Positions 42,102-54,171 of a DNA stretch of 64,000 nt are shown here, in pieces. The position numbers and the translations under genes were made by a program. This stretch comes from Solirubrobacterales bacterium (GTDB lineage: Bacteria; Actinomycetota; Thermoleophilia; Solirubrobacterales; Solirubrobacteraceae). The notes beneath the pieces were generated by a model. It made no database searches. It saw only the letters and a program-made list of their open reading frames with translations, and was not told the origin of the DNA. The first letter of the stretch is position 1. Every line of letters starts with the position of its first letter. The stretch lies in NCBI GenBank assembly GCA_027315115.1, contig DAHUYQ010000029.1, forward strand, positions 54,761-118,760, written 5' to 3'.

Positions 42102-42776
42102 GTGCGATCGATCGTCGCGTTGACGGGCGCGGGGCTGCCCCCGGTGCGGGCCGGCTATCCCCGGCCGGGGAGCGCCCGCATCTGGGACACCGACCTGTTC
42201 GAGGACTCGAACCGCTCGTCGGGGCAGACGCTGCGGATCCCGACCGGACGTTCGCGGGTGGTGCAGGCACTGCACCGCGCCGGCCACTACAGCATCTGCT
42301 ACGTCGAGGCGGGCGCCTTCCAGGCCGGCCTTCCCGACGTCGCGGATTTCGCGGCGGTCGACTACGGCCGCGGGCGGATCCGCCACCGGATGCGGGGCTA
42401 CCCGGACGAGTGGTGGTTCGACCTTGCCGGCTTCCGAGACTACGTCGCGGGCGATCCTGCCTCGCTGAAAGGCGCCGCCGTCAACATCGCAGCCGGGCTC
42501 GCGAGGCGGTTCGCCTGGTGCGGCCTCGAGGGCCAGGACGCGGTCGAGCCCGACGACCCGTGCGCCGGCCGGGGCGGTGACTGGAGCGCCTACCTCGCGG
42601 CCGGCAAGCCGGTGCTCGACGCCGAGTACTCGGAGGACGGCGAGACGACAGCGAAGTTCTGCGCGAGCGACCGGCGCTGGCGGATCTGGGGTGCCCTGTT
42701 CGGCGTCGCGCTGGACGGAGCCCGCGGCTACCGGGTCTGCTGGGGCTCGTCGGCCGCGCTGCGAACCCGGAGCTGA
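42102..42776 (+). CDS. GH114-type endo-alpha-1,4 polygalactosaminidase-like protein
   Basis: YDTDLFEDS-type opening (IWDTDLFEDSNRS), VCYVEAGAFQ-like (ICYVEAGAFQAGLPD), DEWWFDLAGF, FAWCGLEGQDAVEPDDPCA, KPVLDAEYS. Confidence 0.7.
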   Translation: MRSIVALTGAGLPPVRAGYPRPGSARIWDTDLFEDSNRSSGQTLRIPTGRSRVVQALHRAGHYSICYVEAGAFQAGLPDVADFAAVDYGRGRIRHRMRGYPDEWWFDLAGFRDYVAGDPASLKGAAVNIAAGLARRFAWCGLEGQDAVEPDDPCAGRGGDWSAYLAAGKPVLDAEYSEDGETTAKFCASDRRWRIWGALFGVALDGARGYRVCWGSSAALRTRS

Positions 42777-44152
42777 GCGCCGCGCGGGCGCACGAGCTCG
42801 GCGACGCACTCGACGTGCGGCGTCTGCGGGAACATGTCGACCGCCCGGACGCGCCGCAGCTCGTATCCGGCCTGCACCAGTTGCGCGGCGTTCGGAGCGA
42901 GCGTCGTCGGGTTGCACGAGACGTACACGATCCGCCGGGGGGCGGCCTCGATGATCCGCCGCACGATCTTCTGCGAGAGGCCCGCGCGCGGCGGGTCGAC
43001 CACGAGCACGTCGGGCTGGCCTGCGCGCGCGACCAGGTCGCGGAGCGCCAGCCGCACGTCGCCGGCGAGGAAGCGCGCGTTGTCGACCTGGTTGCTCTGA
43101 GCGTTGCGGACGGCATCCGCGACTGCGTCCTCGATCAGCTCGAGTCCCCACAGCTGCGCCGCCCGCGGCGCGAGCAGGAGGCCGATCGTGCCGATCCCGC
43201 AGTACAGGTCGTAGATGCGCTCCGGGCCGGCCAGCTCCGCGTAGCGAGCCGCCAGCGCGTACAGCTGCTCGGCCATCTCGGTGTTCGTCTGAAAGAACGC
43301 CTGCGGAGAGATCGCGAGCTGGAGGCCGCCGAGCTCCTCGTCGAGGCGCTCGACGCCGGCCACGAGCTCGGTCCGCCCGGTCGCCGTCGTCTCGGCGACG
43401 GCGTCCGTCCGCGTCCACAACAGCCCGCTGGCGCTGGACGCCGCCGCCGCCAGCGAGTCGGCGTCGAACCCGCCGGCCGGCTTGGGGCCCGTGACGAGGC
43501 GCACCTGGAGCTGGCCGGTGCGCCGGCCCTCCCGCACCACGAGGTTTCGCAGGAAGCCGGTGCCGGTGCGCCGATCGAACGCCGTGAGCCGCTGCGCGCG
43601 GCACCAGGCGAGCACCTCCTCACGGGCGCGATTGGCCGGCTCGGAGGCGAGCAGGCAGTCGCTCAGGCCGACGATCTCGTGCCACTGCCCGGGAGCGTGA
43701 AACCCGCATACGAGCTCCCCGGCCGCGTCGGTGCCGAACGAGTACTCGAGCTTGTTGCGGTAGCGCCACTGCTCCACCGCCGGGACGATCGGCTCGAGCG
43801 CGTACCCGTCGAGGCGCCCGATCCGCCGCAGCGCCTCGTCCACCTGGTCGTGCTTGATCTCGAGCTGGCGGGCGTACGGGATCACCTGCCACGGCGCCCC
43901 CGGATGCTCGGCGAGCGGCGCGACCCGATCGGGGCTCGGCGAGAGGATCTCGAGCGCGCGCGCCTCGGCATACGCACGCTTCGATTTGCCCACGACCGCA
44001 CGGACGGTGTCGCCCGGGACGGCGCCGCTGACGAACACGACGAACCCGGCGTGACGAGCCACGCCGGCGCCGCCGAAGGCGAGCGAGTCGACCGACAGCT
44101 CGAGCTCGTCGCCACGGCGCGGGCGGGTCGTGACGGCAGGCCCCTGGTCCAT
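42728..44152 (-). CDS. rlmD: 23S rRNA (uracil-C5)-methyltransferase, RlmD/TrmA-like with TRAM domain
   Basis: TRAM N-terminus (ELSVDSLAFGGAGVARHAGFVVFVSGAVPGD), IYDLYCGIGTIGLLLA, VVDPPRAGL, RIVYVSCNPTTLAPNA. Confidence 0.92.
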   Translation of the reverse strand: MDQGPAVTTRPRRGDELELSVDSLAFGGAGVARHAGFVVFVSGAVPGDTVRAVVGKSKRAYAEARALEILSPSPDRVAPLAEHPGAPWQVIPYARQLEIKHDQVDEALRRIGRLDGYALEPIVPAVEQWRYRNKLEYSFGTDAAGELVCGFHAPGQWHEIVGLSDCLLASEPANRAREEVLAWCRAQRLTAFDRRTGTGFLRNLVVREGRRTGQLQVRLVTGPKPAGGFDADSLAAAASSASGLLWTRTDAVAETTATGRTELVAGVERLDEELGGLQLAISPQAFFQTNTEMAEQLYALAARYAELAGPERIYDLYCGIGTIGLLLAPRAAQLWGLELIEDAVADAVRNAQSNQVDNARFLAGDVRLALRDLVARAGQPDVLVVDPPRAGLSQKIVRRIIEAAPRRIVYVSCNPTTLAPNAAQLVQAGYELRRVRAVDMFPQTPHVECVAELVRPRGAQLRVRSAADEPQQTR

Positions 44153-44257
44153 CCGTCGAGCTTATCGACCGCACGGTTTTTCCCAGCACGCCACCGGTTA
44201 TCCTGTGCGCGTACGATCGTTTGAAGGGACCGCGGCTCCGGTGGGAAGGATGCTCGG

Positions 44258-46801
44258 ATGGCGGCTCCGCGTGGCTCATGGCGGACACAGCGCTGGACTG
44301 CGACGGCACGGTTGCGCGCCTACTTCGCGGGGCTGGTCGTGCTGGTCGGCGTCGCCGCGCTGGCGGGTGCGTTGTACGTCCGCGCGCAGAGCGACGACGA
44401 TGCGAACGGCAGGGCGGTTCAGGAGGCGTCGTTCGCGGCCGGTGGCGCCGCCCAGCTGATCTCCGGGGGCGTCACGGGGATGCAGACAGGTCTCGGCGCG
44501 CTGGCCGCCGATGCGGCGACGGTCACGGCGGTGCTGGCCCACCCGCACGGCTGCGTCCTGACGTTCTCCCCGAACGGCGTGTTCGCGACCGGGCACGTCG
44601 ACATCGTCCACAGCGACGGCCGGGTCGCCTGTACCTCGCTGCGCCTGCGCCCGGGCGCACAGCTGCGCTATCCGGTCAGCGGCTGGGCGCGCGAGGCAGG
44701 CGTGCGCCCGCAACTGCTCGCGCCCGTGCCGGACCCGGCGAACGGTGAGCCGTCGCTCGTCGTCACGCTGCCCGTCCGCGGCGGGTTCGTCGCGGTGGCC
44801 GCAGATCTGAGAGAGGTCGGGCCACAGCTGCTCTCGCAGCTGTCCGGGCTGACCGGGCTGACCTACATGGTCGCCTCCGGCGGCGGCCGCACGCTGCTCG
44901 CGAGCTCGACCGCGCCGGAGAGGTGGGTCGGGCGCTCACTCCTCGGAACCGGTTTCTACCGGGCGCGGGGCCGGACCGAGCGACCGGGGCTCGATCGAAC
45001 CGTGCGCCTGTTCGCAGCGGCCGCCGTCCCCGGGCTCGGCTGGCAGGTGTTCGCCGGGATCGACCGCTCGGTGGCGCTGCACTCATCGGCGAGCCTGTTC
45101 GACAACCTGCTGTGGCTGATCCTGGCGGCGGTGGCGCTGGTGCTGATCGTGGCGCTGGCGATCGAGCGGCGGATCGAGCGCGAGCTCGAGCGGCGTCGAG
45201 CGGCCGAGGCGGCCGCCCGAGCGGCCGAGGCACAGTCGCGCAGCGCCGAGGCCGAGACCGCCGCGGCGAGCGAGGCCTACCAGCTGCTGTTCAGCGCGAA
45301 CCCGCTGCCGATGTGGATCTACGACCCGGCGACACTCGCAGTGCTGGAGGCGAACCAGGCGGCGCTCACCAAGTACGGGTACTCGCGGGAGGAGTTCCTG
45401 GCGCTCACGATCGCCGAGCTGCGCCCGCCGGAGGACGTGCCGGCGATGCTGGAGAGCGTGCGCGACCACACGGCCCGCCAGCTGTCGGGGCCGTGGCGCC
45501 ACCAGACGCGCGACGGCAAGGCGTTCAACGTCGAGATCGTGTCGAGCGCCGTCCGCTACCGCGGGCGTGACGGACGGTTCGTGGTCGCGATCGACGTGAC
45601 CGACCGTGAGCGGCTGCAGCAGCAACTGGCGCAGGCGCAGCGGCTCGAGAGCCTCGGCCAGCTCGCCGGCGGGGTGGCACACGACTTCAACAACCTGCTC
45701 GGCGTGATCATCAACTACGCCGCCTTCGTCGCCGAGCAGCTGAGCGAAACCGCGCCGGACGCGGTGCTGGAGGCCGCGCGCGCCGACCTCGCCCAGATCG
45801 ACCGGGCGGCCCACCAGGCGACCCGGCTGACGCGACAGCTGCTGGCGTTCGCGCGGCGCGAGGTGGCTCACCCCGAGGTGGTGGACCTCAACAAGATCGT
45901 GCGCGAGACCGAGCAGCTGCTGACGCGCTCGCTCGGCGAGCACGTCGAGCTCACGACCACGCTCGCCGCCGAGCTGTCACCCGTCCTCGCCGACCCCGGC
46001 CAGCTCGAGCAGGTGCTCGTCAACCTGGCGGTCAACGCTCGCGACGCGATGCCGAGCGGCGGCACGCTGCTGATCGAGACGAGGGACGTGGAGGTCGACC
46101 GGGACTACGCCGACACGCATCCGGGACTCACCCCGGGCCGGTACGCGCGGCTGCGCGTCAGCGACACCGGCGTGGGGATGGAGCCGACCGTGATCGAACG
46201 AGCGTTCGAGCCGTTCTTCACGACGAAGCCGGCCGGGCACGGCACCGGCCTCGGGCTCGCGACGATCTACGGGATCGTCACGCAGCTCGGCGGCCGGGTC
46301 AGCCTGTACTCGGAGGTCGGGATCGGGACCACATGCAGCGTCATGCTGCCCGCCGCCACACAGCCCGCCGCCACCGCGACGCCGCAGCCTTTGCTCGAGC
46401 TCGGCGGCGACGGCCAGCACGTCCTGCTCGTCGAGGACGAGGAGGGGATCCGCGAGGTCGCCCGCCGGATCCTCGAGCGTCACGGCTACCTGGTCCAGAC
46501 CGCCGCCAGCGGGGCGGAAGCGCTCGAGCTCGCGGCGACGGGCGCCCCGATCGAGCTGCTGCTCACCGACGTGATCATGCCCGGGATGCTCGGCAAGGAG
46601 CTCGCCGAGCGGATCCTGGAGCGCCGTCCCGAGACGCGCGTGCTTTACATGTCCGGGTACGCGAGCCCGATGCTGGGGATGACCGCGACGGTGCCGCCGG
46701 GCATGCACCTGGTCGAGAAGCCGTTCACCGAGCAGACGCTGCTGGCGAAGGTCCGCGAGGCGCTCGCGGCGCCGGCGTCAGTCCGTACCGGCGACGAGTA
46801 G
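44258..46801 (+). CDS. Hybrid sensor histidine kinase (extracellular sensor, PAS, HisKA, HATPase, C-terminal receiver)
   Basis: TM helices, PAS (LLFSANPLPMWIYDPATLAVLEAN), GQLAGGVAHDFNNLLGVI, GTGLGLATIYGIV, HVLLVEDEEGIREVARRIL...LLTDVIMPGMLG. Confidence 0.93.
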   Translation: MAAPRGSWRTQRWTATARLRAYFAGLVVLVGVAALAGALYVRAQSDDDANGRAVQEASFAAGGAAQLISGGVTGMQTGLGALAADAATVTAVLAHPHGCVLTFSPNGVFATGHVDIVHSDGRVACTSLRLRPGAQLRYPVSGWAREAGVRPQLLAPVPDPANGEPSLVVTLPVRGGFVAVAADLREVGPQLLSQLSGLTGLTYMVASGGGRTLLASSTAPERWVGRSLLGTGFYRARGRTERPGLDRTVRLFAAAAVPGLGWQVFAGIDRSVALHSSASLFDNLLWLILAAVALVLIVALAIERRIERELERRRAAEAAARAAEAQSRSAEAETAAASEAYQLLFSANPLPMWIYDPATLAVLEANQAALTKYGYSREEFLALTIAELRPPEDVPAMLESVRDHTARQLSGPWRHQTRDGKAFNVEIVSSAVRYRGRDGRFVVAIDVTDRERLQQQLAQAQRLESLGQLAGGVAHDFNNLLGVIINYAAFVAEQLSETAPDAVLEAARADLAQIDRAAHQATRLTRQLLAFARREVAHPEVVDLNKIVRETEQLLTRSLGEHVELTTTLAAELSPVLADPGQLEQVLVNLAVNARDAMPSGGTLLIETRDVEVDRDYADTHPGLTPGRYARLRVSDTGVGMEPTVIERAFEPFFTTKPAGHGTGLGLATIYGIVTQLGGRVSLYSEVGIGTTCSVMLPAATQPAATATPQPLLELGGDGQHVLLVEDEEGIREVARRILERHGYLVQTAASGAEALELAATGAPIELLLTDVIMPGMLGKELAERILERRPETRVLYMSGYASPMLGMTATVPPGMHLVEKPFTEQTLLAKVREALAAPASVRTGDE

Positions 46802-47697
46802 CTCGAGCAGCGCCTTCTGGGCGTGGCGGCGGTTCTCGGCCTGGTCCCAGATCCGCTGGCGGTCGCCGTACAGGACCGCCTCGGTGATCTCCTCGCCGGG
46901 GTGCGCCGGCAGGCAGTGCAGCGCGACGGCCGAAGGCTTGGCGGCGTCGAGCAGCGCCTGATCGAGCCGGTAGGGGGCGAGCGCCCGCCGGCGCGCGTCC
47001 GCCTCGTCGTCGGAGTCGCTCATGCTCACCCAGACGTCGGTGTAGAGCGCATCGGCGCCGCGCGCGGCAGCGAGCGGATCGTCGGTCAGGACCGCACCGG
47101 CGACCGGGTCGAGCTGGTAGCCGTCGGGCGCCGCCACCCGCACCTCGACGCCGGCCAGCGCGCCGAGGATCGCCAGCGAGCGCGCGACGTTGTTGCCGTC
47201 GCCGACGTAGGCGAGCACCAGCCCGTCGAGCCGGCCGAACGCCTCGCGCAGCGTCAGCAGGTCGGCGAGCGCCTGGCAGGGGTGGTGGGCGGCGGTGAGC
47301 ATGTTGATCACCGGCACGGTCGCGTTGGCGGCGAGCTCGCGGACGACCTCGTCGGGGCCGGTGCGGATCCCGATCGCGGCGACGTGGCGCGAGAGCACGA
47401 GGGCGGTGTCACGGATCGACTCGCCGCGACTCAGCTGCATCTCGCCCGACCGCAATACGAGCGGGTGGCCGCCGAGCTCGTGGACTCCGGTCTCGAACGA
47501 GACACGGGTCCGGGTCGACGGCCGCTCGAACATCAGCGCGACGGTACGGCCGACCAGCACCCGCGAGGCGAGCGGGCCGGCCTTCAGCTCCAGCGCCCGG
47601 TCGAGCAGGCCCGCGAGCCGGTCGGCGCTGAGCTCCTCGCCCGTCAGGAAGTGCGCCGCTGGTCGAGTCGTGGGTCCCAAGCGCAGCAGTCTAGGTG

Positions 47698-47701
<4 letters not shown>
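46778..47701 (-). CDS. argF: Ornithine carbamoyltransferase
   Basis: ALMFERPSTRTRVSFETGVHELGGH, TAAHHPCQALADLLTLRE, ALHCLPAHPGEEITEAVL. Confidence 0.94.
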
Positions 47702-49004
<1,303 letters not shown>

Positions 49005-49008
<4 letters not shown>

Positions 49009-49361
49009 TCGGCGCTCACCGGAGTGACCGCGTCGCGATCGGTCTCGCCGGTGCGGATCCGGACGGCCTGCTCGAGCGTCACCACGAAGATCTTGCCGTC
49101 GCCGACCTCGCCCGTCCGAGCGGCGTCGCACAGCGCCTGGATCGTCGGCTGCACGAACGAGTCGGACACCGCGATCTCGAACCGGACCTTCTCCGACAGC
49201 TCCATCTTGACGGTCGTGCCGCGATACGTCTCGACGCGATCGAGCTCACCGCCGTGGCCCTGCACCCGGCTGATCGACAGCCCGTGGATGTCGGCGCGGT
49301 ACAGCGCCTCGAGCACGTCGTTGGCCTTCTCCGGGCGGACGATCCCGATCACGAGCTTCAT
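49005..49361 (-). CDS. glnB/glnK: P-II family nitrogen regulatory protein
   Basis: MKLVIGIVRPEKANDVLEAL, GLSISRVQGHGGE, ETYRGTTVKMELSEKVRFEIAVSD, TGEVGDGKIFV; ATGA overlap with amt. Confidence 0.95.
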
Positions 49362-49409
49362 TGACAATGCCTCCTGGGCAGCGGTACGCGGGGCAAGCGG
49401 ACGCAGACC

Positions 49410-49424
49410 GGCCCGTTGCGGGCC
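49410..49424 (-). terminator. Short hairpin GGCCCG-TTG-CGGGCC
   Basis: 6-bp perfect stem, 3-nt loop between AEC transporter and glnB. Confidence 0.35.
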
Positions 49425-49427
49425 ACA

Positions 49428-49443
49428 GCCTAGCTAGCTAGGC
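49428..49443. promoter_or_regulatory. 16-bp perfect palindrome GCCTAGCTAGCTAGGC
   Basis: Contains three overlapping-register CTAG tetramers; includes the AEC transporter stop; 67 bp upstream of glnB start. Confidence 0.5.
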
Positions 49444-50349
49444 GAGATACGCGGCGCTGGCCACGACCAGGACCGCGAGCGTGCTCCAGACGATGATCGT
49501 CGCGATCAGCCGCTGGTCGAGCCCGAATGCGTGGCCGACGATCAGGGTGTTGATCCCGGTCGCCATCGCCGCCTGGATCAGGTACGCGTCCGGGATCGCG
49601 AGTCCGGCGCCGCCGGCCGCCAGCAGCAGCAGCGGCGTGACCCCGAACCGCAGCGCGAGCGCCAGGCCGACGCGGCGGTCGGGCCACTCGAGCAGCGGCG
49701 CGTGGTCGTCGCGGCGCTCGGCCGACAGATACACGCCGACCGCGAAGAAGCCGACCGGGAGCAGCCCGTAGACGATCGTTCGCGACGCGAGCACGAACGC
49801 GTGCGGCGCCCATGCCACCGGCACCACGAGCCCAGCCACGGCGGCGAGCAGCGGAGGGTTGCGCGTCAGGAACGCGACCGGGCGCCCGCGTCGCGCCGCG
49901 CGGCGCCGCGTACCGAACGCGGCACCGACCGCGAACCCGGCGGTGAACCACATCGTCCCGCTGATCACCTGGTCGTAGGCGACGGCGTGGCTGAGCGCAC
50001 TCCCGCCGAGCAGCGCCTCCGTGACGGGGAGGCCGAGGTAGCCCGTGTTGACGACGATCACGCTGACGATCACCGCCCCGAGCGCCGGGCCTGCGAGCCC
50101 GAGGCGGCGTCCGAGCGCCCAGGCGAGCGCCCCGGCGAGGCCCAGCCCGCAATACGCCAGCGCGAGCCCGACCCCTGCGTCGAGCGACAGCGACAGGTGC
50201 GCGAAGCCGACGTACGCGATGAACGGCACCAGCACGTACAGCATCGCCCCCAGCGCGAGCCGGGCCAGACGTTGCGCGTCGGCCCCGCGGCGCTCGCAGG
50301 CGATCCCGGCCGATGTCGCGAGCAGGACCGCGACCGCGACGAGCAGCAC
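49438..50349 (-). CDS. AEC (auxin efflux carrier) family transporter
   Basis: About ten hydrophobic helices; VNTGYLGLPVTEALLGG, ATGINTLIVGHAFGLD. Confidence 0.85.
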   Translation of the reverse strand: MLLVAVAVLLATSAGIACERRGADAQRLARLALGAMLYVLVPFIAYVGFAHLSLSLDAGVGLALAYCGLGLAGALAWALGRRLGLAGPALGAVIVSVIVVNTGYLGLPVTEALLGGSALSHAVAYDQVISGTMWFTAGFAVGAAFGTRRRAARRGRPVAFLTRNPPLLAAVAGLVVPVAWAPHAFVLASRTIVYGLLPVGFFAVGVYLSAERRDDHAPLLEWPDRRVGLALALRFGVTPLLLLAAGGAGLAIPDAYLIQAAMATGINTLIVGHAFGLDQRLIATIIVWSTLAVLVVASAAYLA

Positions 50350-50379
50350 CGCTGCCTCAGGCCCGCACGAGCGGAGCGC

Positions 50380-51671
<1,292 letters not shown>

Positions 51672-51878
51672 TCAGCCCCCCTGGACGGCGGTCAGCACTT
51701 CGATCCGGGCGCCCTCGCGCAGCTCCGTCGCCGGCCATGCCGAGCGGGGCACGACCTCGCCGCCGAGCGCCACGGCGACCCCGCGACCGTCACCGGGAGC
51801 GCCAAGCGAGGCGACCAGCTCCGCCACCGTCGTGCCGGCGTCCACGCGCCGCTCGCTGCCGTTGACGATCACGATCAT
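51672..51878 (-). CDS. thiS: Sulfur carrier protein ThiS
   Basis: MIVIVNGSERRVDAGTTVAELVASLG...GARIEVLTAVQGG*, C-terminal GG. Confidence 0.93.
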   Translation of the reverse strand: MIVIVNGSERRVDAGTTVAELVASLGAPGDGRGVAVALGGEVVPRSAWPATELREGARIEVLTAVQGG

Positions 51879-53038
51879 CGCCGCTCGATCGCTCCACTGA
51901 TCGCCGGCGCAAACCGGGCGGGAGCCAGCGGACGGGCCAGCTCCGGGACGTCGTCGCCGGCCAGCAGGCCGGCGACGATCTCGGCGGTCACAGGCGCCAG
52001 CAGGATTCCGTGGCGGTAGTGGCCGGTCGCCCAGACGAGCCCGTCGAGCGCGCCGCGACCGACGATCGGCAGGTTGTCCGGGGTTCCGGGGCGGGTGCCC
52101 GCCATCAGCTCCTCGACGATCAGCTCCGACACTCCCGGGATCAGCTCGGTCGCGTCGCGCAGCAGCTGGAACAGCGCTCCGGCGGTCACCGTCACGTCGT
52201 AACCGCGCTCCTCGACGGTGGCGCCGAGCGCGTAGCGGCCGTCGCCGCGGGGAACGAGGTAGCCGGGCTGCATCCTGATCACGCGCTGCACGAGGCCGGG
52301 GCCGCCCGGATCGCGCAGCGTCATGATCTGGCCCTTGACGGGACGCACCGGAATGCGCGCGTCGTCGGGCAGCCCGGGCAGCTTCGCGGACCACGGGCCA
52401 GCGGCGACAACCACCTGCCCGGCTTCGAGCACGCGCCCGCCGGCGACCTGCACGCCGGTGACACGCCGGCCGGCGAGGACCAGCTCGGTGACCTCCACGC
52501 CGGTCTCGAGCTCGCCGCCGGCGGCGGTGAACGCGTCCGCGAGCGCCGCCGCCAGCGCCCGCGGATCGACCGCGTGGTCGTCGGGGATCTCGAGGCCGAG
52601 CCGCAGGGTCGGCGCCAGCGCCGGCTCGAGCGCCCGCGCCTCGCTCGCCCGCAGCCGGCGAACCGGCAGCTCGAGCGAGCGCCGGAAGGCCAGCTCACGC
52701 TCGAGCGCGGCCGCCTCGTCCGCGTCGCGCGCCACCAGCAGCGTCCCGGGGCGGTGGTAGCCGGGATCGCGGCCGCTCGCCTCCCGCAGCTCCTCGACGA
52801 ACCCGGGGTACAGGCGGGCGCTCTCGAGCGCGAGCGCCAGCACTGCGGGCTCGGACGGTTGCGCCTCGGCGATCGGGGCGATCATCCCGGCGGCTGTGCG
52901 GGTTGTCGCGGCGCCAGGCAGATCGCGCTCGACGATCCGGACGCGCAACCCCCGGCGCGCAGCTCGCCAACCGGCCGCCAATCCGATCACGCCGCCACCG
53001 ACGATCAGGACATCGGGAGGGGTGCGCTCAGCGTTCAC
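51875..53038 (-). CDS. thiO: Glycine oxidase ThiO
   Basis: DVLIVGGGVIGLAAGWRAARRGLRV, AAGMIAPIAEA, GHYRHGILLAPVTAEIVAGLL. Confidence 0.92.
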   Translation of the reverse strand: MNAERTPPDVLIVGGGVIGLAAGWRAARRGLRVRIVERDLPGAATTRTAAGMIAPIAEAQPSEPAVLALALESARLYPGFVEELREASGRDPGYHRPGTLLVARDADEAAALERELAFRRSLELPVRRLRASEARALEPALAPTLRLGLEIPDDHAVDPRALAAALADAFTAAGGELETGVEVTELVLAGRRVTGVQVAGGRVLEAGQVVVAAGPWSAKLPGLPDDARIPVRPVKGQIMTLRDPGGPGLVQRVIRMQPGYLVPRGDGRYALGATVEERGYDVTVTAGALFQLLRDATELIPGVSELIVEELMAGTRPGTPDNLPIVGRGALDGLVWATGHYRHGILLAPVTAEIVAGLLAGDDVPELARPLAPARFAPAISGAIERR

Positions 53039-53084
53039 GGTCTCGTCTCGATCCTAGCGCGGCGGCCTTGCCAGACTGGGGGTG

Positions 53085-53723
53085 ATGGACGACCGCCGCC
53101 AGCGCCTCGCCGGTGCCCGCCTGTACCTCGTCTGCGGCGCGATCGCGAGCGATCGGCTCGAGGCGGTGCTGCGCGGCGGCGTCGAGATCGTGCAGCTGCG
53201 GATGAAGGAGGCAGCGGACGCCGCGATCCTCGCGGCCGCGCAGCGGTTCGCGCCGATCTGCGCCGCCCACGGCGCCCTCTTGATCGTCCACGACCGCCCC
53301 GAGCTGGCGGTCAGCACCGGCGCCGACGGCGTCCACCTCGGCCAGGACGACGTTCCCGTGGCAGACGCGCGGGCGCTGGTCGGGCCGGAGCTCCTGATCG
53401 GCCGCTCGACCCACACGCCCGGGCAGATCGAGGCTGCGGGCGAGCTCGACGTCGACTACATCGGCGTCGGCCCGGTGCACGCGACCCCGACCAAGCCGGG
53501 CCGGCCGGCGGTCGGGACCGAGCTGGTCCGCTACGCGGCCGCGCACGCGACGATGCCGTTCTTCGCGATCGGGGGGATCGATCAGAGCAACGTCGGGGCC
53601 GTCGTCGGGGCCGGGGCGCGGCGGATCGCGGTCGTGCGGGCGCTGACCGGGGCGGCCGACCCCGAGACCGCCGCACGCGCGCTGCGCGCGGCGCTCGCCG
53701 GCCGGGAGGCGTCCGTTGGATGA
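53085..53723 (+). CDS. thiE: Thiamine phosphate synthase
   Basis: LYLVCGAIA, VQLRMKEA, LIVHDRPELAVSTGADGVHLGQDDVPVADAR, IGRSTHTPGQ, DYIGVGPVHATPTKPGR. Confidence 0.94.
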   Translation: MDDRRQRLAGARLYLVCGAIASDRLEAVLRGGVEIVQLRMKEAADAAILAAAQRFAPICAAHGALLIVHDRPELAVSTGADGVHLGQDDVPVADARALVGPELLIGRSTHTPGQIEAAGELDVDYIGVGPVHATPTKPGRPAVGTELVRYAAAHATMPFFAIGGIDQSNVGAVVGAGARRIAVVRALTGAADPETAARALRAALAGREASVG

Positions 53724-54162
53724 GGACTTCGTCGAGCGCTACCGCGCCCGTACGGAGGCGCGCAACGCGGCCGTGCGGGCGACGCTCGTGCCGCTCGCGC
53801 CGGGGGAGCGGCCCTGGCCCCTGCGCGCTTCAGTCGCGGTCACCGCGATCGCGGGCATCGCCAACCTGATCCTGTACGCGGCCGGGGCGAAGATCGGCGG
53901 CCAGCGGCCGGCGCCATCGGCGATCGCCGGGTTCTCGGTGCTGACGCTCGCGCTGGCGTACGGGATGTGGCGGCGCTACTACCCGGCGGTGCTGGGCTTC
54001 ATGGCGCTGCTGACGATCGTGGTCGTGATCTTCTCGCTGTTCCTGGTCGAGGCCTCGAATCTGCTCGGCCTGCTCGTGCCACCCGTGTTCATCGTCGGCG
54101 GGGGATGGCTGTTCTGGAAGCTCGTGCGCGTCCTCGGGCGGATTCAGGCACCGTCGCGATAG
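53716..54162 (+). CDS. Small membrane protein of unknown function
   Basis: Four predicted TM segments; overlaps thiE end. Confidence 0.65.
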   Translation: MDEDFVERYRARTEARNAAVRATLVPLAPGERPWPLRASVAVTAIAGIANLILYAAGAKIGGQRPAPSAIAGFSVLTLALAYGMWRRYYPAVLGFMALLTIVVVIFSLFLVEASNLLGLLVPPVFIVGGGWLFWKLVRVLGRIQAPSR

Positions 54163-54171
54163 GCTCCCGGG

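Noticed and set aside
52010-53869. 619-aa plus-strand ORF opposite thiO and over thiE
   Set aside because: Shadow/out-of-frame reading; thiO and thiE are clear in other frames.
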